Assembly (NCBI GenBank): GCA_002345965.1
Contig: DDTF01000066.1
Location: 41,641-105,640, forward strand
DNA from: Flammeovirgaceae bacterium UBA2371
GTDB lineage: Bacteria; Bacteroidota; Bacteroidia; Cytophagales; Cyclobacteriaceae
Length of the DNA stretch: 64,000 nt
Direction of reading: 5' to 3'
Shown here: positions 25,862 through 34,345 of the stretch, piece after piece
Layout: every line of letters begins with the position of its first letter
Numbering within the stretch: the stretch's first letter is position 1
Notes under the pieces: generated by a model
Database searches by the model: none
Seen by the model: the letters and a program-made list of their open reading frames with translations, nothing else
Told to the model about the DNA's origin: nothing
Translations under genes and position numbers: made by a program

Positions 25862-25987
25862 ATGTTTTCCGTCTACGTACTGTACAGCAAAAGTCTCAAG
25901 ATGCTCATTCTGCCTAGTAAAGTCCATCATGAAATCAATGTGAGCTATATCTCAGATCAGCGTTCGATTTCGCAATTCGGCAATTAA
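25862..25987 (+). pseudogene. Remnant of a GIY-YIG endonuclease-like gene
   Basis: A 41-codon frame begins MFSVYVLYSKSLK, which is the standard N-terminus of the small GIY-YIG nuclease-like proteins common in Bacteroidota (the GIY strand). The following YIG strand and the rest of the domain are absent, and the frame ends after an unrelated stretch. It starts inside the T-run of the tRNA terminator. These genes are often found beside tRNAs, so this is probably a truncated relic. A chance match over 13 residues is possible. Confidence 0.5.
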
Positions 25988-26036
25988 AAAAGGTATTTTC
26001 GGTCTAAGATTTGTTAGATTTTCAATCTGACTGATC

Positions 26037-26066
26037 ATTGCCCTAGTAATAGAGGTGTTACATTTG
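26037..26066 (+). promoter_or_regulatory. Promoter of the LptF/G-type permease gene
   Basis: TTG (26038-26040), 18 bp, then TACATTTG (26059-26066), an exact -7 match. The -7 box ends only 9 bp before the ATG, so the transcript would have almost no leader. Confidence 0.5.
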
Positions 26067-26075
26067 CATTCGCTG

Positions 26076-27677
26076 ATGAAGAAGATTGATAAATTAATAA
26101 TATCCTCCTTTTTGGGGCCTTTTGTGCTCACATTTCTAGTGGTGGTATTTATTCTCCTTACTCAGCACATGCTGAAGTACTTTGACGACATCATCGGTAA
26201 GGATTTAGGTTGGGATGTACTAGGCACTTTACTGTTCTACTTTGCTATATTCATGACTCCTGTAGCCTTGCCATTGGCAGTGCTTCTTTCATCACTCATT
26301 GCATTTGGAAATCTTGGAGAACATTTTGAATTGACAGCAGTTAAAAGTCTGGGCATTTCTCTAGTCCGTAGCCTATTTCCGATATTTATTTTTGTACTTC
26401 TACTGACCGGTGCAGCTTTTTATGCCAACAACTACCTAGTGCCCAAAGCGGCATTGGAGGCCTATAGCCTACTTTATGACATCAAACAAAAGAAACCAGC
26501 ACTCGATTTAAGAGAAGGAGCATTCTATAGTTCAATTCCCGATATCAGTATTAAAGTCAATGAAAAGTTACCTGACGGTCAATCTTTGAAAGGCATTATT
26601 ATCTACGATCACCGCAACAGGGTTGGAAACAGGGAGGTAACTATTGCTGACTCGGGTAAAATGTATACCATTCTCAATGACCAGTACCTTAAGCTCGAAT
26701 TATTCAACGGATATAATTACAATGAAGGGTCACCTACAGGAAACAATGCGGCAGGTAGGACAGATGCCGGGCAGACATTAAGTAAGACTAAGTTTGATAA
26801 GACTCAAATTGTATTCGATTTGTCTTCCTTTGGTTTAAATCGAACCGATAAAAAGTGGTTTCAAGGGAATCGCATTATGCGCAACATGAATGAGCTTGAA
26901 AGGGACATGGATTCGATTGGACATAACATGAAGAATCAGGAATTGAATCGATTCATCAACACGCGCAATCAAATTTTCATCCATCATTTTAAACAGGATA
27001 CCCTACCACTACCCAAGGAACTTGCGGCACATAAAGCCAAGAACGATTCAATAGCATTGAGCAAATTAACTATCCCTGCCGACAAGCTTTCTCAGGGAAT
27101 GGGTAAGGTGGAGCTTACCAAACTTTCAAAATTTGAATTTGCGGATGACTCAGTAAGTAAGGTACTGGCTTCCCGGTCAGACAGTCTTTTCAAAGATCGG
27201 GCAACTAAAATTGAAATAGGTGCTGCTTTGAACCATGCAAGGATGGTTAAAAGTCAGGTGTTTAACTACACCAATCAGATCAATGCTTATGACAGTGAGT
27301 ACAAGGTGTTTCAGGTGCAATGGCACAAAATATTAGCTAATTCGTTAGCGTGTATTGCTATGTTTTTGATCGGGGCCCCACTTGGTGCCATCATAAAACG
27401 CGGTGGACTGGGAGTGCCTGTACTGGCCTCCATCATTTTCTTTATTTTTTATTATATCCTCTCCATGATGGGCGACAAATGGGCTCGTCAGGGTGTTATT
27501 CCTGTGCCAATTGGTATTTGGATGGCTGATGCTATTCTTTTCGTAATAGGCCTACTATTCTTAAGACAAGCAAGGGTAGATGCCAGATTATTTGAGGCAG
27601 ACTTTTATCGTGTAGTCTGGGACAAGTTGAAAACATGGTTACAGGCTAAAAAACTCCTTTCGAAGCCGATTACCTGA
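26076..27677 (+). CDS. LptF/LptG family lipopolysaccharide export permease
   Basis: This is an inner-membrane permease of the LptB2FG transporter, which lifts LPS out of the inner membrane. The N-terminal three helices carry the family motif (LIISSFLGPFVLTFLVVVF, then PVALPLAVLLSSLIAFGNL) and the C-terminus has three more (IAMFLIGAPLGAIIKRGGLG and following). The central periplasmic domain is enlarged, so the 533 residues exceed the roughly 360 of E. coli LptF/G, as is usual in Bacteroidota. The ATG at 26076 is chosen because it follows the promoter. An upstream GTG would lie inside it. Telling F from G is not possible here. Confidence 0.93.
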   Translation: MKKIDKLIISSFLGPFVLTFLVVVFILLTQHMLKYFDDIIGKDLGWDVLGTLLFYFAIFMTPVALPLAVLLSSLIAFGNLGEHFELTAVKSLGISLVRSLFPIFIFVLLLTGAAFYANNYLVPKAALEAYSLLYDIKQKKPALDLREGAFYSSIPDISIKVNEKLPDGQSLKGIIIYDHRNRVGNREVTIADSGKMYTILNDQYLKLELFNGYNYNEGSPTGNNAAGRTDAGQTLSKTKFDKTQIVFDLSSFGLNRTDKKWFQGNRIMRNMNELERDMDSIGHNMKNQELNRFINTRNQIFIHHFKQDTLPLPKELAAHKAKNDSIALSKLTIPADKLSQGMGKVELTKLSKFEFADDSVSKVLASRSDSLFKDRATKIEIGAALNHARMVKSQVFNYTNQINAYDSEYKVFQVQWHKILANSLACIAMFLIGAPLGAIIKRGGLGVPVLASIIFFIFYYILSMMGDKWARQGVIPVPIGIWMADAILFVIGLLFLRQARVDARLFEADFYRVVWDKLKTWLQAKKLLSKPIT

Positions 27678-27678
27678 A

Positions 27679-27710
27679 TTTGCTTTTTTGACCCTACTAG
27701 TATACTTTTG
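27679..27710 (+). promoter_or_regulatory. Promoter of rpsO
   Basis: TTTG (27679-27682), 20 bp, then TACTTTTG (27703-27710): a textbook Bacteroidota primary-sigma promoter, 34 bp before the rpsO start. Confidence 0.75.
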
Positions 27711-27744
27711 CGCTTTAAATAGAAGAGAAAAAATATTTTTACCG

Positions 27745-28020
27745 ATGTATCTGAATTCAGAAAAAAAGCAAGAGCTGTTCAACGCACACGGAATTAGCAA
27801 ATCTAAGACCGATACTGGCTCTCCAGAGTCTCAAATTGCCCTTTTTACATACCGAATTAAGCACCTGACTGAACACTTAAAAGGTCAGAAAAAGGACTTT
27901 TCAACACAAACTGGCCTTTTAAAGCTGGTTGGTAAGCGCAAAAAACTCCTTAACTACCTTCAAAAAGTGAATATTGACAGGTACAGGGCAGTTTTAACTG
28001 ACCTTGACTTAAGGAAATAA
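27745..28020 (+). CDS. rpsO: 30S ribosomal protein S15
   Basis: A 91-residue S15 protein that binds 16S rRNA early in small-subunit assembly. The diagnostic core is present: DTGSPESQIALFTYRIKHLT, then HLKGQKKDFSTQTGLLKLVG and KRKKLLNYLQ. The start at 27745 follows the promoter. The longer upstream frame would run through that promoter and is not coding. It is followed by a terminator and then pnp, the conserved rpsO-pnp order. Confidence 0.98.
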   Translation: MYLNSEKKQELFNAHGISKSKTDTGSPESQIALFTYRIKHLTEHLKGQKKDFSTQTGLLKLVGKRKKLLNYLQKVNIDRYRAVLTDLDLRK

Positions 28021-28039
28021 GAAACTAATGAATAGCACA

Positions 28040-28062
28040 GGGAACCGTTAAGGTTCCCTTTT
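28040..28062 (+). terminator. Terminator after rpsO
   Basis: The stem GGGAACC/GGTTCCC closes a 5-nt loop and is followed by TTTT. Some read-through into pnp is likely because the T-run is short. Confidence 0.8.
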
Positions 28063-28119
28063 CGCTTTATTTACACCCGGATAATGCTATCCTGTATTAT
28101 CCCCTAACAATTGTTAACA

Positions 28120-30264
28120 ATGAATAATATTATAACCAAGACCTGCAAGCTACCAGATGGTCGTGAAATTAGTATCGAGACTGGTAAACTAGCTCGTCAG
28201 GCAGATGGTGCCGTAGTGGTACGTATGGGCAACACCATGTTGCTTGCCACTGCTGTAGCCTCGCATACCGCCAAAGAAGGGGTGGATTTTTTACCACTTT
28301 CGGTGGATTACCAGGAGAAGTTTGCCTCAACAGGTAAAATTCCAGGTGGATTTTTGAAAAGGGAAGGAAGGCTTTCTGATTATGAGATTCTGATCAGTAG
28401 ATTAGTGGATCGCGCTATCCGTCCATTATTTCCAGATGATTACCATGCAGAAACACAGGTAAGCATTTCGTTAATTTCGGGTGATGCCAATTCTTTGCCA
28501 GATTCATTGGCAGCTTTTGCAGCATCCAGTGCATTGGCTGTATCTGATATTCCCATCCAGGAACCCATTTCAGAAGTGAGGGTGGTACGTGTTGATGGTC
28601 AGTTTGTGATCAACCCCACATTAGAACAAAAAGAAAGGTCTGATCTCGATCTTATCGTTGCAGCATCAAAAGATAACATCCTGATGGTGGAAGGGGAGAT
28701 GAAAGAGGTGAGCGAAAAGGATATGCTTGAAGCCATGAAATATGCACATGATGCCATCAAAGTGCAATGTGCTGTTCAGGTGGAATTAGCCGCTGCTGCT
28801 GGCAAAACCGAGAAGAGAACCTTTGATCATGAAGAGAAGGACGAGGCACTGAAAGAAGAGGTATATAAGATGTTTTACGACAAGCTGTATGAAATAGCGC
28901 GTCAGCAAAACAAGAATAAAAAGGAAAGGTCTGAAAACTTCAGCAAACCTTTAGAAGAATACATGGAATCACTTCCGGAAGATACCACGGTAAATAAGGA
29001 CCTGGTAAAAAAGTATTACAAGTCTGCGCACAAGAAAGCGTGCCGCGATTTGGTTTTGAATGAGAAGGTTCGACTTGATGGAAGGAAACTGAACGAAGTA
29101 AGGCAAATCTGGACAGAGGTAAATTACTTACCTATGGCACATGGTTCAAGTATATTCACCCGCGGAGAAACACAGTCTTTGAGTACAGTTACCTTGGGTA
29201 CTAAATTGGACGAGCAGCTCATTGATGGCGCCATGTTCTCCGGTTCCAATAAGTTTATCCTGCACTACAACTTCCCTGGTTTTTCTACAGGCGAGGTGAA
29301 GCCTAATCGTGGTCCTGGCAGAAGAGAGGTGGGTCATGGTAATCTTGCCATGAGAGCCCTAAAGCAAGTAATCCCAGCTGACGATAAGAACCCTTATACC
29401 ATTCGTTTGGTTTCTGATATTTTGGAATCAAATGGTTCTTCATCAATGGCAACAGTTTGTGCTGGTTCTCTGGCACTTATGGATGCTGGTGTGCCTATTT
29501 CGGCCCCGGTTTCAGGAATTGCCATGGGAATGATCAGTGACAGTGCAACCGGTAAGTACGCAATCTTGTCTGATATATTAGGGGATGAAGATCACCTGGG
29601 CGATATGGACTTTAAAGTGACTGGTACTGAAAAAGGTATCACTGCATGTCAGATGGACCTGAAAGTGGATGGTCTGACCTATGAAGTTCTGGAAGAAGCA
29701 CTTAACCAGGCGAAGGAAGGAAGGATGCACATCTTGAATGAGATGAAGAAGACCTTGTCTAAGTCTAATCCTGATTTGAAACCTCACGCTCCACGTGCTT
29801 ACAGCATCACCATTGACAAGGAAATGATTGGTGCGGTAATCGGTCCTGGCGGAAAAGTGGTGCAGGATATACAGAAAACGACCGGTGCTACCGTAGTAAT
29901 TGAAGAAGTAAATAATAAAGGCGTTGTCAACATTTTCTCCAGCAATCAGGAGGTTATGGATGCAGCCATTGCACGTGTGAAAGCCATTGTAAGCGTACCT
30001 GAGGTAGGGGAAGTTTATGATGGGGTAGTGAAGTCTATAATGCCTTTCGGTGCTTTTGTTGAAATCATGCCCGGAAAAGATGGGTTGTTACACATTTCAG
30101 AAGTGAAATGGGAGCGATTGGAAAGCATGGATGGTGTGATGGAAGTAGGGGAGCAAGTGAAAGTTAAGCTGGTTGAAATAGATAAGAAAACTGGTAAATA
30201 CAGACTGTCAAGAAAAGTTTTATTGCCACGTCCACCAAAGAAGGAGGAGACTACTCAGGCATAA
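28120..30264 (+). CDS. pnp: Polyribonucleotide nucleotidyltransferase (PNPase)
   Basis: This is a phosphorolytic 3'-5' exoribonuclease that degrades mRNA and can polymerise RNA. It has two RNase PH-like domains (residues about 5-220, with SVDYQEKFASTGKIPGGFLKRE-type loops, and 315-545, with FPGFSTGEVKPNRGPGRREVGHG and ESNGSSSMATVCAGSLALMD), a KH domain near 555-615 (GAVIGPGGKVVQDIQ) and an S1 domain near 625-695 (GVVKSIMPFGAFVEI). The ATG at 28120 is preferred over a TTG 9 bp upstream. Two overlapping palindromes abut the start codon. Confidence 0.98.
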   Translation: MNNIITKTCKLPDGREISIETGKLARQADGAVVVRMGNTMLLATAVASHTAKEGVDFLPLSVDYQEKFASTGKIPGGFLKREGRLSDYEILISRLVDRAIRPLFPDDYHAETQVSISLISGDANSLPDSLAAFAASSALAVSDIPIQEPISEVRVVRVDGQFVINPTLEQKERSDLDLIVAASKDNILMVEGEMKEVSEKDMLEAMKYAHDAIKVQCAVQVELAAAAGKTEKRTFDHEEKDEALKEEVYKMFYDKLYEIARQQNKNKKERSENFSKPLEEYMESLPEDTTVNKDLVKKYYKSAHKKACRDLVLNEKVRLDGRKLNEVRQIWTEVNYLPMAHGSSIFTRGETQSLSTVTLGTKLDEQLIDGAMFSGSNKFILHYNFPGFSTGEVKPNRGPGRREVGHGNLAMRALKQVIPADDKNPYTIRLVSDILESNGSSSMATVCAGSLALMDAGVPISAPVSGIAMGMISDSATGKYAILSDILGDEDHLGDMDFKVTGTEKGITACQMDLKVDGLTYEVLEEALNQAKEGRMHILNEMKKTLSKSNPDLKPHAPRAYSITIDKEMIGAVIGPGGKVVQDIQKTTGATVVIEEVNNKGVVNIFSSNQEVMDAAIARVKAIVSVPEVGEVYDGVVKSIMPFGAFVEIMPGKDGLLHISEVKWERLESMDGVMEVGEQVKVKLVEIDKKTGKYRLSRKVLLPRPPKKEETTQA

Positions 30265-30333
30265 CTTTTGAGATAGCAGTATTAGGAACTATTTTTTGGA
30301 ATTTACGTGTTCAAGATTTAGTATTATTGCTCG

Positions 30334-31197
30334 ATGAGACAGCTTAAGATCAGCAAACAAATTACCAACCGCGAGAGCCAATCTCTTGATAAGTATTTGC
30401 AGGAGATTGGTAAGGTTGATCTTCTTACTCCTGATGAGGAAGTAGAACTTGCCAAACGGATTAAGGCGGGTGATCAAATCGCCCTTGAAAAGCTAACAAA
30501 GGCAAATTTGCGTTTTGTTGTTTCCGTTGCCAAGCAGTATCAAAACCAGGGCCTTTCTCTGGGTGATCTGATCAATGAAGGTAATTTGGGCTTAATCAAA
30601 GCCGCCCAGCGCTTTGATGAGACACGAGGCTTTAAGTTCATATCCTACGCTGTATGGTGGATTCGTCAATCTATCCTGCAGGCATTGGCGGAGCAGTCCC
30701 GAATTGTGAGGTTGCCCTTAAACAGGGTAGGATCACTCAATAAGATATCGAAAACCTTTTCTGAATTAGAGCAGAAATACGAGCGCGAACCCTCTCCGGA
30801 TGAGCTTGCGGATGTATTGGAGGTGACTACTGCTGAAGTGGTAGATACCATGAAGATATCTGGACGTCATGTTTCTATGGATGCTCCCTTTGTTCAGGGG
30901 GAAGAAAATAGTCTATTGGATGTCTTGGAAAATGAAAGTCAGGAGACACCGGATTCAGGGCTCATGACAGATTCATTAAGACGAGAGGTACAACGAGCGC
31001 TTTCAACACTTACTCAGCGCGAATCAGATGTTATAGCGCTTTATTTTGGACTTAATGGTGAGCATGCCATGACGTTGGAAGAAATTGGCGAAAAATTCAA
31101 TTTGACGCGCGAGCGTGTTCGTCAGATCAAGGAAAAGGCGATCCGAAGACTTAGGCATACATCAAGAAGCAAGGCTTTGAAACCTTATTTGGGATAG
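30334..31197 (+). CDS. rpoD: Primary RNA polymerase sigma factor (sigma-70, Bacteroidota type)
   Basis: This is the housekeeping sigma factor. The 287 residues contain region 1.2 (SLDKYLQEIGKVDLLTPDEE), 2.1-2.4 (NLRFVVSVAKQYQNQGLSL, FKFISYAVWWIRQSI), 3 and 4.2 (MTLEEIGEKFNLTRERVRQI). The long acidic N-terminal region 1.1 and non-conserved insert of proteobacterial RpoD are missing, which is normal for this phylum. This factor would read the TTTG/TAnnTTTG promoters seen elsewhere in the window. Confidence 0.97.
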   Translation: MRQLKISKQITNRESQSLDKYLQEIGKVDLLTPDEEVELAKRIKAGDQIALEKLTKANLRFVVSVAKQYQNQGLSLGDLINEGNLGLIKAAQRFDETRGFKFISYAVWWIRQSILQALAEQSRIVRLPLNRVGSLNKISKTFSELEQKYEREPSPDELADVLEVTTAEVVDTMKISGRHVSMDAPFVQGEENSLLDVLENESQETPDSGLMTDSLRREVQRALSTLTQRESDVIALYFGLNGEHAMTLEEIGEKFNLTRERVRQIKEKAIRRLRHTSRSKALKPYLG

Positions 31198-31222
31198 TAT
31201 TGTTGAATTGAAAACTTATTGA

Positions 31223-31252
31223 AGTCTCAATTAAAATTGGGACTTTTTTTTT
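31223..31252 (+). terminator. Terminator after rpoD
   Basis: A stem AGTCTCAATT/AATTGGGACT (one G-T pair) is followed by nine T residues. It ends 20 bp before trxB. Confidence 0.85.
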
Positions 31253-31271
31253 CAGGATTAAGATAAAAAAC

Positions 31272-32222
31272 ATGTCAAAAGAACCATTAAAAGTACTCAT
31301 CATTGGGTCTGGCCCTGCCGGATATACTGCAGCCATTTATGCCGCGCGCGCAGGACTTAAGCCAGTATTACTAACAGGGGGTGAACCTGGTGGCCAGCTT
31401 ACTACTACCAATGATGTTGAGAATTTCCCTGGCTATCCTGACGGAATCAACGGACCACAAATGATGGTAGATCTGCAAAAGCAGGCAGAGCGATTTGGTA
31501 CTGAAATTCATTATAAGTTGGTAACTGCTGCTGACTTTTCAGTTTATCCTTTCAAACTCACTGTGGATGGAAAAGAAGAAATCTATGCTGAATCAGTAAT
31601 CATAGCGACAGGGGCAAGTGCCAAGTACCTGGGTATTCCTTCAGAAAAAACCTATGCCAATAAAGGGGTATCGGCATGTGCCGTATGTGATGGTTATTTC
31701 TATCGTGGAAAAGATGTTGCCGTAGTTGGAGCAGGAGATTCAGCGGCAGAGGAAGCAACCTATCTCTCTAAACTTTGCCCTAAGGTTCACTTAATTGTGA
31801 GAAGGGATGAAATGAGGGCATCAAAGATAATGCAGCAGCGGGTACTCAATACCCCCAATATTGAAGTGCACTGGAATACCGAGACTGAGGAAGTACTTGG
31901 TGATGAGAGTGGCGTGAAGGGTGTTCGTGTTGTCAACAATAAAACTGGAGAGAAGCAAGTACTGCCGATAGAAGGATTCTTTTTGGCCATCGGCCACAAG
32001 CCCAATACAGATATATTCAAAGGACAGGTGGATATGGACGAGAGCGGTTATATTAAGGTAAAACCTGGAACAGCGAAGACAAACATTGAAGGCGTATTCG
32101 CAGTAGGAGATGCTGCTGATAAAGTGTATCGACAGGCGATTACAGCAGCGGGAACAGGATGTATGGGTGCACTGGATGCAGAAAAATTCCTGGCTGCCAA
32201 GGAGGCCGAGGTTGCTCATTAG
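31272..32222 (+). CDS. trxB: Thioredoxin-disulfide reductase
   Basis: A flavoenzyme that reduces thioredoxin, or a related disulfide substrate, with NADPH. It has an FAD-binding GSGPAG at 12-17, the redox pair C136-AVC139 in SACAVCDGYFYRG, an NADPH-binding VVGAGDSAAEEATYLS and the C-terminal FAD motif GVFAVGDAADK. At 316 residues it is a low-molecular-weight TrxB. The bacillithiol gene bshB1 starts 14 bp downstream, so the pair forms a thiol-redox operon. A bacillithiol disulfide reductase role is possible, but those enzymes usually lack the CxxC, so TrxB is preferred. Confidence 0.96.
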   Translation: MSKEPLKVLIIGSGPAGYTAAIYAARAGLKPVLLTGGEPGGQLTTTNDVENFPGYPDGINGPQMMVDLQKQAERFGTEIHYKLVTAADFSVYPFKLTVDGKEEIYAESVIIATGASAKYLGIPSEKTYANKGVSACAVCDGYFYRGKDVAVVGAGDSAAEEATYLSKLCPKVHLIVRRDEMRASKIMQQRVLNTPNIEVHWNTETEEVLGDESGVKGVRVVNNKTGEKQVLPIEGFFLAIGHKPNTDIFKGQVDMDESGYIKVKPGTAKTNIEGVFAVGDAADKVYRQAITAAGTGCMGALDAEKFLAAKEAEVAH

Positions 32223-32236
32223 TTTACCTGATCAAT

Positions 32237-32953
32237 ATGAAGCTCGACATACTTGTTTTAGCGGCTCATCCGGATGATGCAGAGCTAGGTTGCGGTGGCA
32301 CTATCGCCAAGCATATCGCCATGAATCAAAAGGTGGGGATTGTAGATTTTACAAGAGGTGAATTAGGTACTCGAGGAACACCGGAAACACGAGATCAGGA
32401 AGCAGCAGCCTCTTCTAAAATTTTAGGACTTTCAATACGCGAAAACCTGGGCTTCAGGGATGGGTTTTTCGCAATTGATGAGCAACATCAACTGGAAGTA
32501 ATCCGAGTGATTCGCAAGTACAAACCTGAAATTGTATTGGCCAATGCGATTATGGATAGGCACCCTGATCACGGAAAGGGAGCTGAACTGGCCTTCAAAG
32601 CCTGTTTCATGGCTGGTTTGAATAAAATTGAAACCATTGATGCTGATCTTAAGCAAGCACCATGGAGGCCAAAAGTGCTTTATCACTACATACAAAGCCA
32701 GATGATCAAGCCCGATTTTGTGGTAGACGTATCAGATTTTTGGAAGAAAAAAATGGAGTCGGTGATGGCTTATAAATCTCAATTCCATGACCCCAATAGT
32801 TCGGAACCAGAAACCTACATTTCCAGTCAGGGCTTTTTAAATATGCTTGAATCCAGAGGGGTGGAGTTGGGCCACGCCATAGGCGCCAGCTATGGAGAAG
32901 GATTCACGATCAGAAGAACAATTGGCCTTAATGCATTGACTGATATTCGTTAG
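32237..32953 (+). CDS. bshB1: Bacillithiol biosynthesis deacetylase BshB1
   Basis: A zinc-dependent LmbE/PIG-L family deacetylase that converts GlcNAc-malate to GlcN-malate on the way to bacillithiol. Zinc ligands H11 and D14 (AHPDDAELGCGG) and H112 (HPDH) are all visible, and the family strings VDFTRGELGTRGTPETR and AIGASYGEGF fit BshB1. The ATG at 32237 is chosen because the frame upstream overlaps trxB. The 238 residues are the usual length. Together with trxB it suggests that this organism uses bacillithiol as a low-molecular-weight thiol. Confidence 0.94.
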   Translation: MKLDILVLAAHPDDAELGCGGTIAKHIAMNQKVGIVDFTRGELGTRGTPETRDQEAAASSKILGLSIRENLGFRDGFFAIDEQHQLEVIRVIRKYKPEIVLANAIMDRHPDHGKGAELAFKACFMAGLNKIETIDADLKQAPWRPKVLYHYIQSQMIKPDFVVDVSDFWKKKMESVMAYKSQFHDPNSSEPETYISSQGFLNMLESRGVELGHAIGASYGEGFTIRRTIGLNALTDIR

Positions 32954-33591
32954 GGAGCAAGTCGCTGGATTTTCCATTTATTGTCAGTCAGGATGTATAC
33001 GATTCTGTCGTGGAGGCGACTGGGTCTCCCTTGCCAGAATTCAATTTCCATTGGAGTTACGCCATATCCTCCCCATTGCTTAGGCCTGGGTAATACTTTC
33101 AGGTCCTTATACTTTTCCTCCATTTGCTTTACCCGCTCCTCCAATATGGTTCTGTCTTTAATAAAAGTGCTCTGAGGAGATGACCACGCCCCAATCTGAC
33201 TTTCCCTGGGTCTGCTTTGAAAATAGGCGTCAGAGGCTTCTGGAGACACCCTGCTCACCACGCCTTCAATGCGCACTTGTCTCTCCAATTCGGGCCAGAA
33301 AAAATTGAGTGCACAGGAGGGGTTAGCTTCCAACTCTCTTCCTTTCTGACTCTGATAATTGGTGTAAAAAACAAATTGTTGGTTTTCAATTCCTTTGAGC
33401 AATACGATACGAGAGGTAGGTCTTCCGCCTTCTGCCAGAGTAGCAAGATTCATGGCGTTAGGTTCCAAGACTTGTGATTCGAGTGCTTCTTTAAACCACT
33501 TTTCAAATTGGGTAAACGGATTTTGGTCCACTGAAGTGGTGTCAAGAGAAGCCTTGCTGTAGTCGGTACGTATCTCAGAGAGTCCTTTCAT
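32950..33591 (-). CDS. pdxH: Pyridoxamine 5'-phosphate oxidase
   Basis: An FMN enzyme making pyridoxal 5'-phosphate from PNP or PMP. Visible motifs are NLATLAEGGRPTSRIVLLK, FYTNYQSQKGRELEANP, FFWPELERQVRIEG, SRPRESQIGAWSS and the C-terminal EFWQGRPSRLHDR with EFWQG and RLHDR binding FMN/PLP. The start at 33591 (MKGLSEIRTDY) gives 213 residues, the normal size. The frame can be extended 18 codons upstream, but family members begin here. It overlaps the convergent bshB1 by 4 bp. Confidence 0.95.
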   Translation of the reverse strand: MKGLSEIRTDYSKASLDTTSVDQNPFTQFEKWFKEALESQVLEPNAMNLATLAEGGRPTSRIVLLKGIENQQFVFYTNYQSQKGRELEANPSCALNFFWPELERQVRIEGVVSRVSPEASDAYFQSRPRESQIGAWSSPQSTFIKDRTILEERVKQMEEKYKDLKVLPRPKQWGGYGVTPMEIEFWQGRPSRLHDRIVYILTDNKWKIQRLAP

Positions 33592-33718
33592 TTTTAGAAC
33601 TGTATTTTTCTTGAAATTAATAAAAGCATAGGTTGCATCTCTCATGCAAGCGCACTTTATTCGTGTGAACGAACGGATAACTAAATCAAGGCGAATTCCG
33701 TTTTATTGTATACAGGTC

Positions 33719-34294
33719 ATGGATTTTTTTAAGTACAGAAATAAGCTAAAACCAGCAAAAGGAAATATCCTTGTATCAGAACCCTATTTACCGGATCCCA
33801 ATTTTGAGAGAAGTATTGTATTACTTTGCGAACACAATGAGGTGGGGTCGTTTGGATTTGTATTGAACAAACCATCGTTGGCGGCATTAGGGGATGTGAT
33901 GGAGGGGCTTGAGAATTTTAACTCCACCTTGTTTGTTGGAGGGCCTGTGCAACAGGATACATTACATTATTTGCACCGTTGTGAAGAACTGGCGGGTGCC
34001 ACTCAAATAACTGATGACGTTTATTGGGGGGGTGATTTCGATAATCTGAAGTTTCTCATTGGCACCAAGCAGATTGAACCCAAAGACATTAAATTTTTTC
34101 TGGGTTATAGCGGGTGGTCTGAGGGTCAATTGGATGCAGAATTGGAAGCTGATAGTTGGATAGTGAGTAATAGATTTAACAGTGAACTGGTATTTGAGAC
34201 CAACCCCAAGGAGATGTGGAAGAAGTCGCTGGAAAGTATGGGAGGGCGATTCTCGATTTATTCCAATTATCCTGAGGATCCAAGGATGAATTGA
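33719..34294 (+). CDS. YqgE/AlgH family protein
   Basis: A 191-residue DUF179 protein: NILVSEPYLPDPNFERSIVL, then GSFGFVLNKP, then FVGGPVQQDTLHYLH and KFFLGYSGWSEGQLDAEL. The family is conserved in most Gram-negative bacteria. The role is unclear (AlgH in Pseudomonas was linked to alginate regulation). The ATG at 33719 is chosen because conservation begins just after it. Longer forms would run into the divergent pdxH upstream region. Confidence 0.93.
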   Translation: MDFFKYRNKLKPAKGNILVSEPYLPDPNFERSIVLLCEHNEVGSFGFVLNKPSLAALGDVMEGLENFNSTLFVGGPVQQDTLHYLHRCEELAGATQITDDVYWGGDFDNLKFLIGTKQIEPKDIKFFLGYSGWSEGQLDAELEADSWIVSNRFNSELVFETNPKEMWKKSLESMGGRFSIYSNYPEDPRMN

Positions 34295-34345
34295 TTCATT
34301 CAATTCAATTATTTTTACGTTATTGTAGAGGATTGACAGAAATTC

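Noticed and set aside
25508..26054. Integrated element or attachment site at the tRNA-Met locus
   Set aside because: No integrase, no cargo genes and no direct repeat of the tRNA 3' end are present. Only a tRNA relic and a gene scrap remain.
30295..30329. Promoter for rpoD from TTTG and TATTATTG
   Set aside because: The spacing is 23 bp and the -7 box has a mismatch, so it is too weak to annotate.
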